Shown: positions 52,202-61,493 of the stretch, piece after piece
Position numbering within the stretch: the stretch's first letter is position 1
Layout: the number at the start of each line of letters is the position of its first letter
Assembly (NCBI RefSeq): GCF_003324165.1
Contig: NW_025407856.1
Location: 186,001-250,000, forward strand
DNA: 64,000 nucleotides
DNA from: Naegleria lovaniensis
Taxonomy: Eukaryota; Heterolobosea; Eutetramitea; Acrasida; Naegleriidae
Direction: 5' to 3'
Made by a program: the position numbers and the translations under genes
Notes under the pieces: generated by a model
Told to the model about the DNA's origin: nothing
What the model saw: the letters and a program-made list of their open reading frames with translations, nothing else
Database searches by the model: none

Positions 52202-52928
52202 TTATTCGTCATCATCACTGCTCGTCTCTTCGTCACTCTCTTGTCCATTCTCAAAGTATTTTTGATTCCTTTCTTTCATTTTCTTCATCACAAGATATTC
52301 ATTGTAATGTTCCTTTCTTTTCCTTTTAAATTCTGGACTTTCATGTTCATGATCTCCCTCAGGTCTTTCTTTTGGATTGAACATTGGGTGTTCAAGTGAA
52401 AATCCAATGTGTTTACTCGGTGAGTGTTGTTGATATTCATCATCGAACATTTCGTCGTCAGAAATGTGAACATGTTTTGATATTGGCATGGATGAATGTT
52501 CGAAACTAATTTCTTCGTGAGAATGTTCATTCACACATTCATCATCCATCTTGTAATGATCGGAAATTGTTGACGATGAAGGATGAACAGCTAATTTTCG
52601 TTCCAAAGCACTAGTGATCCGATCCATGTGTTCCATCGGCGACATTAATCGAGGAACATGAGGATCACATTCTCCTTCTGAATCAGAGTCTTGAGCATAT
52701 CGAAACGGAGTTTTTGCTTCATTGATTGTTGTACAATTTTCTTTAATTATTTTCTTAATTTCTTCGTTTTCTTGCAAATTTTGTTCATCAAATTGAATTG
52801 AAATTTGGCTACAAAAATATGAAACAAAATTTGTCGGTCATCTTGTTTTATATTTACCTCTTCTTATGTTCTTTATATTTCTTCAAAATGCCCTTTGTTG
52901 ATTTTTTCTTTTCCGACGATGATGACAT
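52202..52928 (-). CDS. Protein phosphatase inhibitor 2 (IPP-2)
   Basis: Exons 52928..52858 and 52808..52202 with a 49 nt intron give 225 aa; ATG after A6. IPP-2 is an intrinsically disordered PP1 inhibitor. Its PP1-contact motifs are all present: KGILKKY (residues 12-18), SQISIQFDEQNL (equivalent of KSQKWDEMNI), INEAKTPFRY (the GSK3-type phospho-Thr site of PXTP), DSDSEGECDP acidic block, and EFKRKRKEHYNEYLVMKKMKE, the long helix that lies over the PP1 active site (FEMKRKLHYNEGLNIKLAR in mammals). The tail is acidic (ESDEETSSDDDE). Convergent or divergent neighbours suggest no operon-like link. Confidence 0.93.
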
Positions 52929-53083
52929 TTTTTGTTGTGAATTTTTAAGGGAACCAAATCAGGTCCTCTTTCCTCAATTCCAATTGTCCATCATAGCAAT
53001 TTCTTTAATCAAGAAACAACGATTTTTAAATGATTGAAATTTTCATGAATGACAGTTGTAAACGCATTTCAACCGCCAAAAAA

Positions 53084-53548
53084 ATGTCAACAGCAAACGC
53101 AAAAGACAAAAAGACGAAACCAGCAGGAGGTAAAAAAGAAATCAGTGATGAGGAGAGATCGGGAAAGTGTCTCTTTTATTTTAATGATGACATTACCTAT
53201 GATGGAGAATGGATTTTAAATGAAGAAACAATGCAAAAACAAAAACATGGATTCGGAATTTATAAAGATGGAACCAACACGTATGAAGGAAACTTTGAAA
53301 ATGATATAATTAATGGAAAAGGGAAAATGACATGGGCAAACGGAGCTCAATATGAAGGAGATTTCGTTAAGGGACAAATGGAAGGCATCGGGGTATACAT
53401 TTGGCCTAACAAAACTCAAAAATATGAAGGTACCTTTGTCAACAACAAAATGCATGGGAAAGGAAGGTACACCAGTGAGGATGGAAAGGTATGGAAAGGA
53501 TACTTTTATGATGGAAAGGGAGAAAATCTTGAGAGAGAGTTAATGTAG
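53084..53548 (+). CDS. MORN-repeat protein
   Basis: 154 aa from the ATG that follows A7 (MSTANAKDKK); an in-frame ATG at 53030 would add 18 residues. Four to five MORN repeats, each built on YxGxWxxGxxxGxGxY: ITYDGEW, HGFGIYKDGTNTYEGNF, GKGKMTWANGAQYEGDF, GIGVYIWPNKTQKYEGTF and GKGRYTSEDGKVWKGYF. MORN repeats bind phospholipids or proteins and are common in flagellar and cytoskeletal proteins such as RSPH1. Next door on the same strand is a ciliary inner-microtubule protein, which makes a flagellar role plausible (inference). Confidence 0.88.
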   Translation: MSTANAKDKKTKPAGGKKEISDEERSGKCLFYFNDDITYDGEWILNEETMQKQKHGFGIYKDGTNTYEGNFENDIINGKGKMTWANGAQYEGDFVKGQMEGIGVYIWPNKTQKYEGTFVNNKMHGKGRYTSEDGKVWKGYFYDGKGENLERELM

Positions 53549-53728
53549 CCTGTGGATCGAGTTGTACCTTGGCCATACCTTTTAACGTATGTACAGTACA
53601 CCTCATGATGATTGAGTTCGTGTTGCAATATCAAATAATCTTTTTAAGAAGCTATCTCTTGAAAAGCGTAAAAACCGTTATGAAATTACTGTAGATGAAA
53701 TTTGTAAAATAAAAAAATAATCATAAAC

Positions 53729-54484
53729 ATGAGTAAAGGTAAAACTGATGGTTTAGGTACCTTCGGAATGAGATGGAAGGAGACAGACCCTTCATTGATA
53801 GTAAATAATGATAGAATTTGGAGGAATGCAATCAAGACAGAGAATGCCATTCGGAACTCTTGGACAGCGAATTTTGATTTCTTGGTGGATGAAAATCGTT
53901 TGAGGCTTGAGAAAATGGCCAATGAGCTAACCAATGAAAAATTGCAAAAACAAAATTATAACTACAGCAGTACAGATCAGTTGACAGTAGCAACAGTCAG
54001 AAGGGCCATCAATTCGGATGAAATACTTCCCAAACCACCGCATTTGGAAAACAAAAAACCAGGTACTCCAAAGAAATCAAAAATGGAGAGCTACTATCAA
54101 TACACTCTTCCGCCTCAAAAACTCAACCCTTCTGAATTGGACCCTCTGGACATCAAGAAAAACATTTCGAAACTTGAAGAGACTGAAAAACTTTGCTATT
54201 CTCTTACACCCACTACAACAATCCACTCGGCGGATCTTTACAACAAGAAGGAATTAAAACCAAGCTCGAAAGATCAAAAAAAGCACAGGCGGTCAGACCG
54301 TGAGGGTGCAACCAAAGATGATTTCGATGCATCTTTCAAGACAATGTTGTCTCGTAAAAACGAAGGAAGGGCGAAGGAGGACCTGTCTCTTCTTTCCAAT
54401 AGCGAATATGGATCTCTGCCCACTTTGGAAACCTTTGGTAATCATTACACCAAGTATGGGCGAAAAAAGTTTGTCCTTAATTAA
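53729..54484 (+). CDS. Ciliary microtubule inner protein 1 (C20orf85)-like
   Basis: Single exon, 251 aa. Residues 25-60 (NNDRIWRNAIKTENAIRNSW, then NFDFLVDENRLRLE) match the CIMIP1/C20orf85 core, recalled as VGQDEIWKYRLKAESEARQNW and a following NWGFL. A later block SLPTLETFGNHYTKYGRKKF and the Lys/Pro-rich middle (LPKPPHLENKKPGTPKKS) fit a small protein that lines axonemal microtubules. The family is restricted to organisms with motile cilia. It follows the MORN gene by 180 bp on the same strand, within a ciliary neighbourhood completed by MOK. Confidence 0.62.
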   Translation: MSKGKTDGLGTFGMRWKETDPSLIVNNDRIWRNAIKTENAIRNSWTANFDFLVDENRLRLEKMANELTNEKLQKQNYNYSSTDQLTVATVRRAINSDEILPKPPHLENKKPGTPKKSKMESYYQYTLPPQKLNPSELDPLDIKKNISKLEETEKLCYSLTPTTTIHSADLYNKKELKPSSKDQKKHRRSDREGATKDDFDASFKTMLSRKNEGRAKEDLSLLSNSEYGSLPTLETFGNHYTKYGRKKFVLN

Positions 54485-54551
54485 AATTTTACAAGAAATT
54501 GTTTACTTGTTAATTAGCATCACGCAACATTACCACCACATTAATGTTACG

Positions 54552-57329
54552 TTATTGCTTCTTGTTGGTCTGATTAACGACTGTATTTAGAGAAAAAGCA
54601 ACCTTCATGTGCTTTCCTGAAATGGTATCGTTATGGAGAGATGCAAGTGCTTCGGCAGCTGCAGTCACTGTTTTAAACTTGATCAAAGCCATTGGTTTGT
54701 CATTATGTCTGAATACTCTTAGTCCTTCAATTTCTCCAAACTTGGAGAAAATGGTAGTTAAGATTTCTCTTCCTTTGTCATCCTTCTCAAAAGGAACGTT
54801 GGAAATGTGAAGAGTCTGAGTTGGTTGACACATGTAGAGCTTGTGTTGCTTGCCAGCAGTTGGCGAGTTGGAAGAAGGAGAGATTGATAGATTACGTGGG
54901 AACCTGTTAAGATTTGTTTTGGTATAGTCCTTCATGTTATTATCACTCTTACTGCTATTAATAAATGTATGCTTGGAAAAGTTGACTGAAAGAGTTTTTC
55001 CAAATATTTGAAGTCCCTTCAAACTGTTGATAGCATTCAATGCCTGTTTGTGAGAAGCCATTTGAACAAGTGCATGATCTGGTTTTGTTTTAAAAATCTT
55101 AATTCTATAAATGTATCCATAGCATGAAAATAAATTGAACAATAAATCACAATTCATAATCTTGTCATTAAAGTTGGACACTAAAAGCACAGATGATTTC
55201 TCTGAGTTTGGATCCTTTGATTCCAAATCATTTTCATCAATCACTTCTTCATCTTCTTGTTCTGTGATGTCTTCTTTCTCTTCTGTTGGACTGTGAGTAT
55301 TGGTTTGGGTGTTTGGAGTAGAGAGTAATCTACTGCTTGGAATGTTAGAGCCAATTGTTCCTAATGTAGCAGATGGAGTGTTGGATGGATTGCTGGATGA
55401 TGAAGGAATGTTCACATTTAATCGAAGGGCACCAGCATTGTTGTCGGTTGGAAGTAAACTAGATGATGGAGCAGAAATAATACCGTTAATAGTATTGTTA
55501 GGATTCTTTGGGTTGGAGTTTGAGGGAGTGGATGGATTTGCTCTCATGTGCCCAAAACTATTGTTGAGTAAATGATACTGTGTAGCACTGTTTGGGGCAG
55601 TGTTTGATGTTTGCGATCCGTTTTGAGGAAGAACCATTACTCCATTAGTGGGCATGATAAGATTGTCCGTAGTGAATGGCTGATGATGCCCCAAAGGATG
55701 GGTAGTCTGTTGATGACTTGCAAGAAAAGAAGGGTTCAAAAATTGGTTTTGAACAGAGTTAGTCTGATGATGATTGTGAGTATGGTGATGAGAAGAGCTG
55801 CTACTTGTGTTGTGTCCACTAGATGGATGAGAAAGATGATGGTGATGTGAATGTTGGTGCTGGCTTGAAGGAATATTAGAAGAGAAGGCACCAAAGCTAT
55901 CTCTGTGAGAGAACGGAGCATATGAAAAGAAGCTTGCCGACATGAGATTTGCATTATTAGCATCATGTAAATGAGCAATTGGCACACGGTTTGAAGCATT
56001 TGTGTTTGGAACATTAGATGATGTGTTGATGGTGGTGGAAGGGATATTGTTCATAAATGAGGTAATGGTTGGGCTAGATGTGGTCTGAGGAATTCCATGT
56101 TGAGGCTGGATAACTTGATGATGTTCAAATACACCAGAAGAAGCCGAGTTGCTACGACTACGAGGGTCTTGTTGCAATGGTTGAGTAATTGGTTGTGATG
56201 GTGGAGAATTGATTGTAGTAGAAGTCGTGGTAGTAGTTGGAGTGGTACTTGGTTTGTTGTTGGTGTTGATGGTGGTGTTGCCAGTACTTGGAACAGCTCT
56301 TTTCATAATAGATGGTGTACTTGTTGTTGCTGTAATTATGTTTGTTGTTGGAGGGGAAGAAGCGGATGAAGTAGCAACGCTAGGAGGTGTAGAAGTACTA
56401 TTGGATGACTGTTTAGTGTAGTCCCTTGCCTTATCACTGTTTTGATGAACAGTCAAATCTTTGAGATTTGAGAATTGAATCAGAAGTTGATCCTGTGGAG
56501 AGAATGGTGAGGTTCCTTGCAATTGTTTTCTAGCCTCAATGGCATCATTCACATTTGAATATTGAATTAATGCTTGTAATCCTGCAGTTTTGTTAAACAT
56601 TACAATCTTTTGGATAGGACAAGAGTCATCAACAGAGAATAACTCATAGAGAGCATCAATGGTAACATCACTGGCTTTTGATTTGCTAATTGTAACCAAA
56701 AGAATGTGATTTGGTTCTTGTTGTTTTCCATTATTTGTTGCTTGGTTAGAATTTGAATCAGATTTTGATATGGATCCTTTGGAAAGTTCGTTATGGCTAC
56801 TGTAACTTGGGATTACTCTCGTATCCCTAATAACAAATGAAGGAGGGTCTTGGTTGTATGCTTCAATGAAATCAATAGCTTCATCCAAATATGCGAACTG
56901 AACCAATGCTTGGCCATTCTTTAAAAGTAAGATGTTGGTAACAGCACCGAATGGTTGGCATAGAGACTTGAGGTCTGATTGAGTTGTATCAGCCGGAATT
57001 CTTCTAAAGAAGATGACTTTGGAAGGAGTAGGTGGAGATGATGATGAGGATACTTGCTGAGCAGAAAAGGTCATTGTGGATGATGAGGTAGGAGCGGTTG
57101 TGATAGTGTTGGCTGTAGATGAAGTTCCCATATTAGCAGAAGCTCCTTGTGAATAAGTGCTACCGTTGAGTGATGACGATGGTGGTGATGATGTGATTGA
57201 CTTCTTTTTCAAAGTATTTCTGTTGTGTCTGACGGGCTTTTTCTTTTCTGTTGTTGAAGTGGTACTTGTTTTTCCATTGCTAGATTTAACATCTACACTT
57301 GATGATGGAGTATTGTTCTGATTGTTCAT
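54552..57329 (-). CDS. PTB/hnRNP L-like RNA-binding protein with four RRMs
   Basis: Single exon, 925 aa. Four RRM-type domains: RRM1 about 105-175 (VIFFRRIPADTTQSDL, GQALVQFAYLDEAI), RRM2 about 208-285 (HILLVTISKSKASDV, AGLQALIQYSNVNDAIE), RRM3 about 735-810 (SVLLVSNFNDKIMNCDLLFN, HALVQMASHKQALNAI) and RRM4 about 850-920 (TLHISNVPFEKDDKG, MALIKFKTVTAAAEAL). The lack of aromatic RNP1 residues and the HALVQM pattern match PTB/hnRNP L. A 450-residue disordered Asn/Ser/Thr/His linker separates RRM2 and RRM3. The family controls splicing and mRNA stability by binding pyrimidine tracts. Confidence 0.9.
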   Translation of the reverse strand: MNNQNNTPSSSVDVKSSNGKTSTTSTTEKKKPVRHNRNTLKKKSITSSPPSSSLNGSTYSQGASANMGTSSTANTITTAPTSSSTMTFSAQQVSSSSSPPTPSKVIFFRRIPADTTQSDLKSLCQPFGAVTNILLLKNGQALVQFAYLDEAIDFIEAYNQDPPSFVIRDTRVIPSYSSHNELSKGSISKSDSNSNQATNNGKQQEPNHILLVTISKSKASDVTIDALYELFSVDDSCPIQKIVMFNKTAGLQALIQYSNVNDAIEARKQLQGTSPFSPQDQLLIQFSNLKDLTVHQNSDKARDYTKQSSNSTSTPPSVATSSASSPPTTNIITATTSTPSIMKRAVPSTGNTTINTNNKPSTTPTTTTTSTTINSPPSQPITQPLQQDPRSRSNSASSGVFEHHQVIQPQHGIPQTTSSPTITSFMNNIPSTTINTSSNVPNTNASNRVPIAHLHDANNANLMSASFFSYAPFSHRDSFGAFSSNIPSSQHQHSHHHHLSHPSSGHNTSSSSSHHHTHNHHQTNSVQNQFLNPSFLASHQQTTHPLGHHQPFTTDNLIMPTNGVMVLPQNGSQTSNTAPNSATQYHLLNNSFGHMRANPSTPSNSNPKNPNNTINGIISAPSSSLLPTDNNAGALRLNVNIPSSSSNPSNTPSATLGTIGSNIPSSRLLSTPNTQTNTHSPTEEKEDITEQEDEEVIDENDLESKDPNSEKSSVLLVSNFNDKIMNCDLLFNLFSCYGYIYRIKIFKTKPDHALVQMASHKQALNAINSLKGLQIFGKTLSVNFSKHTFINSSKSDNNMKDYTKTNLNRFPRNLSISPSSNSPTAGKQHKLYMCQPTQTLHISNVPFEKDDKGREILTTIFSKFGEIEGLRVFRHNDKPMALIKFKTVTAAAEALASLHNDTISGKHMKVAFSLNTVVNQTNKKQ

Positions 57330-57839
57330 TCCTGTGTTGTTTTTGTTGTTGTTTTAAAAGAAAATCTTCGATGATGATTTCAGGCGGAGGAATCAACAAG
57401 AAGGCAGTGATGATGATTTGGAGAGGTAACTGAGGATGGCTGAGAATTGGTTGGTGGTGGAAGGGAAAGAGAGAAAAAGGTGGTATTCACTGCTCAAGTG
57501 GTAGTGATGAAGAACAACACAAAACAATAACGTGCAGAGCAAGGCAGTAGATTTTAAATTTTTTTGAATGCGGTTCAATCTGGTTTACCAACCGTTGTAT
57601 GCTGCCAGATGAGTCAACAGCTGATTGTCGAAGACTCAATCCCAAGAAGCGACTTGCTTCGTGGTTTCTGGCGTCAAATATACAATATCATTTGGGTGAC
57701 GTTCTTGTTGAGTGAGCGACTGTAACTGAAGTGAACATAACGTTCACATAGCTCAGATCCAATCAAGCGATGTATCGCCACGATAAGAAACACTGTAGTG
57801 TTGTAATAAAGAGCGAAATTGAAAGCAATCATCAAAAAA
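57330..57839. other. Intergenic region between PTB-like gene and MPC2
   Basis: A 510 bp head-to-head gap holding two promoters. The segment 57590-57770 is less AT-rich than its surroundings (GCTGCCAGATGAGTC, AAGAAGCGACTTGCTTCG, the latter an inverted repeat GAAGC...GCTTC). I could not fold a tRNA from it. No gene seen. Confidence 0.5.
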
Positions 57840-58317
57840 ATGTCCTTCTCCCAAAAGTTTGCGTCTTTTCGACATTATTTGTGGCATGGTGAAGCAGGAA
57901 TTCGGACTGGTATGTAAACCACATGATCGTCCAATCATCCTGAGTGTTTATTTTCAATTTTGTGTAATTTTTACAACAGTTCACTTTTGGGCACCAGTAA
58001 GTTGTTAATTTTTGAATCCGATTCGAAACAATCGTCATTGTGTCATCATGGTTGAAAACAAGGTATTCAAATGGGGATTAGTGATTGCTGGTCTTTCTGA
58101 TTTAAAAAAACCACCAGAATTAGTTTCTACTAATCAAAATATTGCTTTGGCTGTGACTGGTTTTATTTGGAGCAGATACAGCACACAAATCATTCCTAAA
58201 AATTGGGGTTTGTTTGCAGTGAACTTTTTCGTTGGTTGCACTGGTCTGTACCAACTCGTTAGAAAGTATAATGCTGGAGTTTTGTTTGATGACAAGAAGG
58301 TACCAGTAAAAGAATAA
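57840..58317 (+). CDS. MPC2: Mitochondrial pyruvate carrier subunit 2
   Basis: Three exons: 57840..57909, a 17 nt microexon 57980..57996, and 58063..58317; introns of 70 and 66 nt. Phases add up and give 113 aa. The joins rebuild the family signature G|VHFWAP|VFKWGLVIAGLSD; without the microexon the HFWAP block would be lost. Exon 3 continues TGFIWSRYSTQIIPKNWGLF, AVNFFVGCTGLYQLVRKY, the MPC2-specific second and third helices. MPC1 and MPC2 form the inner-membrane heterodimer that imports pyruvate into mitochondria. The ATG follows A7. Confidence 0.95.
57980..57996 (+). other. 17 nt microexon of MPC2
   Basis: Bases TTCACTTTTGGGCACCA lie between an acceptor ACAACAG and a donor GTAAGT. With one G from exon 1 they code VHFWAP, the most conserved block of the pyruvate carrier. 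Skipping it would break the frame. Confidence 0.9.
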
Positions 58318-58385
58318 AAATTCCATTAATGAATGTAATCCAGGACCTTATTCGATCCGATTTTATTTGAATCAAAAGATGCTTG

Positions 58386-60293
58386 TTATTTTCTATTGAA
58401 GTTATAATAGTTAGATGAGGGCAAAGAACTTTGAACCAAATTATTATGATCATTGAGGTATGGTGAAAGGTTAACTGTTTTCATGTTCGTTGGTTTCTTC
58501 ATTGCAGTAAAAAATTGACTCAGGGAGCCGGAGGCAGAGTTGTTGATAACATGTTGTTGGGAGGGAATTCCAATACCTTTGTTTGAAAACGTTGGCCCTA
58601 TTTGCTGGTGAGGATGATGAAGTTGCTTCTTGGCCATTGGTTTTTGCTTGTTATTACCATAAATTGTAGGAAGTACAACCATATTGGATTGATTATTTTC
58701 GTGATGGGGGTTTTGACTCGAGTTTTGGTGTGGTTGAATTAAAGCTGGAGCTTGCTGAAGAGTTCCAGAAGCTGCAGTGGAGAAAATATTACCTAGGTGA
58801 GGAGAAGGGCTTGCAGCCGCTCCAAAGCTTTGATCTAGGGCATATAATTCTTTGAAATAAGGATGCCTCAAGGCTTTGCTGGCTGTTATTCGTTCTTCTG
58901 GGTTATAAATCAACAACCTTTGAAGTAAATCCAAGCAATCTTTTGAAACATTAGGTATCATAGACTTCAGCCCCTTTCCTCCTCGTTTTGGAAATTTACC
59001 GTTTGTCAGATATCTGCTTGCATGTTTCCTGAACTTATTTAAAATTTCTTCACTTGGAGTTCCTACAATTTTGTGAATGAGATGAATTTGATCGAGTTCA
59101 TTTTCTCCTGGAAACAGAGGTTCGAATGTTATCATTTCATAAAATACACATCCTACACTCCACATATCCATTTTTTGGTCATAAAACCCATCCGTAAGTA
59201 AGCATTCAGGAGCTCTGTACCACCTTGTTGAAATGTATTCAGTATAAGGCCTTTTCCCCTTTGTGCCTTGACAGCTTCCAAAATCTGCCAATTTTAAAAC
59301 TGGATAACTGAAAGAGTCTGAGGTTGGCGTTTCGGATCTGCTTGAAGAGGGTGATGCAGAACTATTCATCGCCGAAGAATAGCCATTTAGGTAATAATAA
59401 TAAAGAAAGTTGGTGGTGAGTACAGAATTAGGTCCGCTACTTGACGTAGGAACAGTTGGAGGGTTATGTAGCTTCATAACCAAAATATTTTCAGGCTGAT
59501 TAGTTGTGATTATACGCGGTGTCTTGAAATAGAATTAAAGTCTTACCTTAACATCTCTATGAAAAATGTTATGTCGATGCATGTGGTCAATCGACTTTAA
59601 AATTTGATACATGTATGATTTGAGCTGATGCTCCGGAAAGTATTTCTTCCTACGTTTGATCAATTCGTATATATTCATATCCATTAATTCAAAAACAAGT
59701 GCAAGGTTTCCATTCTTTGGATCGTACACAACTTCTAATAAGGAAATTACATTATCATTGGGAGACAGAATCTTTAGAGCTTGAATTTCTCGGAGTCTAT
59801 TTACTCGATCTCTGTCCTTAAATTTGCTCTTCATGCACTTAATAGCTACTCTCTGGTTTGTTTTCAAATTTTTTGCCTCCAACACTTTTGAAAAGGTTCC
59901 TTCTCCTCTTTCTCTGACAACCTTATAGTGGCGCTGACTAAGCATCTTTTCAAATTGGGACTGATCGAAATGTTGTTGCCCTTGCTCTCCGTACTCGTCA
60001 TCACTGTGACCCTCATCAACCATATCTATTGTTGGATCTCCAGCTGCATTCATCATGATCATATCTGTGCTGTTGTTACTTAACTCTTCTTCGCAATCAC
60101 TATGCCGAGCTTCATCCGTTCCAATAAGAGACGGATCAAGATTTATAGCGCTATTTGTAGTTCCTCCTGATGAAAGATTCATATCATCATTCATTGTCTT
60201 TAACGATTGCTTATGACTCAAAGTACTCGATAAACTACTAGGCACACTGTCTTGGCTTTTGAGAGATTTTGGTGCTTTTTTGATAGTAATCAT
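58386..60293 (-). CDS. MOK: MOK/RCK-family protein kinase
   Basis: Exons 60293..59547 and 59495..58386, joined over a 51 nt intron, give 618 aa; the junction reads HRDVK|PENILV. An acidic, Ser-rich N-terminal extension of about 95 residues precedes the kinase: GEGTFSKV loop, VAIKCMKSKF, HRDVKPEN, LADFGSCQG, the TEY activation loop (KRPYTEYISTRWYRAPECLL) and DMWSVGCVFYE. The SCQ/SCR plus TEYISTRWYRAPECLLTDG string is diagnostic of MOK, whose relatives MAK and ICK control ciliary length. An 80-residue Ser/Thr/Asn/Tyr insert sits between PENILV and the DFG. The C-terminal 170 residues are disordered. No death-domain or coiled-coil end. Confidence 0.93.
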
Positions 60294-61026
60294 GTACAGA
60301 CTTTAAATTGTAGTCCAACAATTCGGACCGATGTTGAGCTCGAATTAGTTGATTGTTTAAATAATATCAGAATTTCTTGATGATGATTATCAAAGCCGCC
60401 GTGAAGAGCTATCCCAAAAATTTGGCCAAGTGAAGGATCGTAAATTTGCTCAAGAGACGGTGTTGAGGCTTTTTTAAATAAAATTGGTACTGTAAATTTT
60501 CGGTTTTGAGCCGTTACGATTTCTAGTTGTCTCTTTTGGTAACAGAATTAAATATATAAAGAAAGAGAAAAACGATCCAAGAAAAAGAAACGAGACTGAA
60601 TGTATTATGAGTACTCGTTAAGAGCTATATTGATTGGAACAGAGTCTGTGTTGGGACCTAAATTTGGTTAAATCACACGTTGAATTGGCGTTTGATTAAT
60701 GGTAGAGCTACTATTCAAAAAATGAGAGCAATTGATCTGTTTTGTGGATCAGTTGTTTTTCATATCGGTGGAGTGTGTTTGTATCTGAGCGAAATGTGTT
60801 GTTGCTGTTGTTCAGAGCAAGATCTCGAAAGTTACGAAGAAGAAATTGGAGAATGATCACATTTTTTTCTTGTAATAGCAACCTGTAGTCTCGAGTGACA
60901 CCTTTTACAACATGTTGTGCGTTCAAGCGTCACAGTTTTCAAAAAATTGTTTAGAACACATCACATACAGACACAATCCAAAAATTTATTATTATTTCTC
61001 TTTCCATCATTTTATTATGTGCTTGG
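60294..61026. other. Intergenic region upstream of MOK
   Basis: 733 bp with no gene I can support. One short stretch reads well on the + strand, 60361-60477 (EFLDDDYQSRREELSQKFGQ onward, ending TAA), but it is preceded by a stop and has no start, so it may be a stray exon or chance. A T-rich run occurs at 60470 and an A-rich stretch near 60560-60590. Confidence 0.4.
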
Positions 61027-61386
61027 ATGATCATTTCTACCTTAATTCTTTATCAACTTTTACTTGCAGGAACACTTTATTTCAACAAAGTACTGCTCAC
61101 GAAAATTGCTAAGAATTTAAATGCACAAGAACGATGGAAATTGTTGTTGGACATTTTTAGTCACGTTCAAATCCGAAAAGTGAAGAGAATATTTGGAGAT
61201 TCTTCCTTGAATTATTTAGAATATTTAAATGATTCAAATATGAGAAACAACATCATCATGATACACGAAGAGCCCATGTTATTTTCCGATGAAGCCTTTT
61301 CTTTCAGAAATAAAAAGGAACGATCCTTCAGAACGTCTATGGCTCTCTCCCATGAACCAACAACGATCAGGCGTTTCAACCAATGA
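61027..61386 (+). CDS. Possible small membrane protein (uncertain gene model)
   Basis: An open frame whose residues 1-25 continue an upstream hydrophobic run (IIISLSIILLCAWMIISTL then ILYQLLLAGTLYF), suggesting one or two transmembrane helices, followed by a basic segment (KIAKNLNAQERWKLLLDIF, IRKVKRIFG) and a Ser-rich tail. The upstream hydrophobic residues lie before the first ATG, so a true start in an upstream exon is likely. From about 61289 another frame reads SERLWLSPMNQQRSGVS and would run to 61501, over the start of the p62 gene. I cannot settle the 3' end. No family recognised. Confidence 0.35.
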   Translation: MIISTLILYQLLLAGTLYFNKVLLTKIAKNLNAQERWKLLLDIFSHVQIRKVKRIFGDSSLNYLEYLNDSNMRNNIIMIHEEPMLFSDEAFSFRNKKERSFRTSMALSHEPTTIRRFNQ

Positions 61387-61493
61387 AAATGATCAAAGTA
61401 AATGCTGTTCTCCTCCTGTGTTCAAACCTTTCGAAGCGAACGAACTGCCATCCATAAACCAACAACAACACAAAAAAATGAGAGAAGAAAAAA

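Noticed and set aside
57590-57770. A tRNA-like piece (GGTTCAATC) and inverted repeat upstream of MPC2
   Set aside because: No matching acceptor stem or anticodon arm could be drawn.
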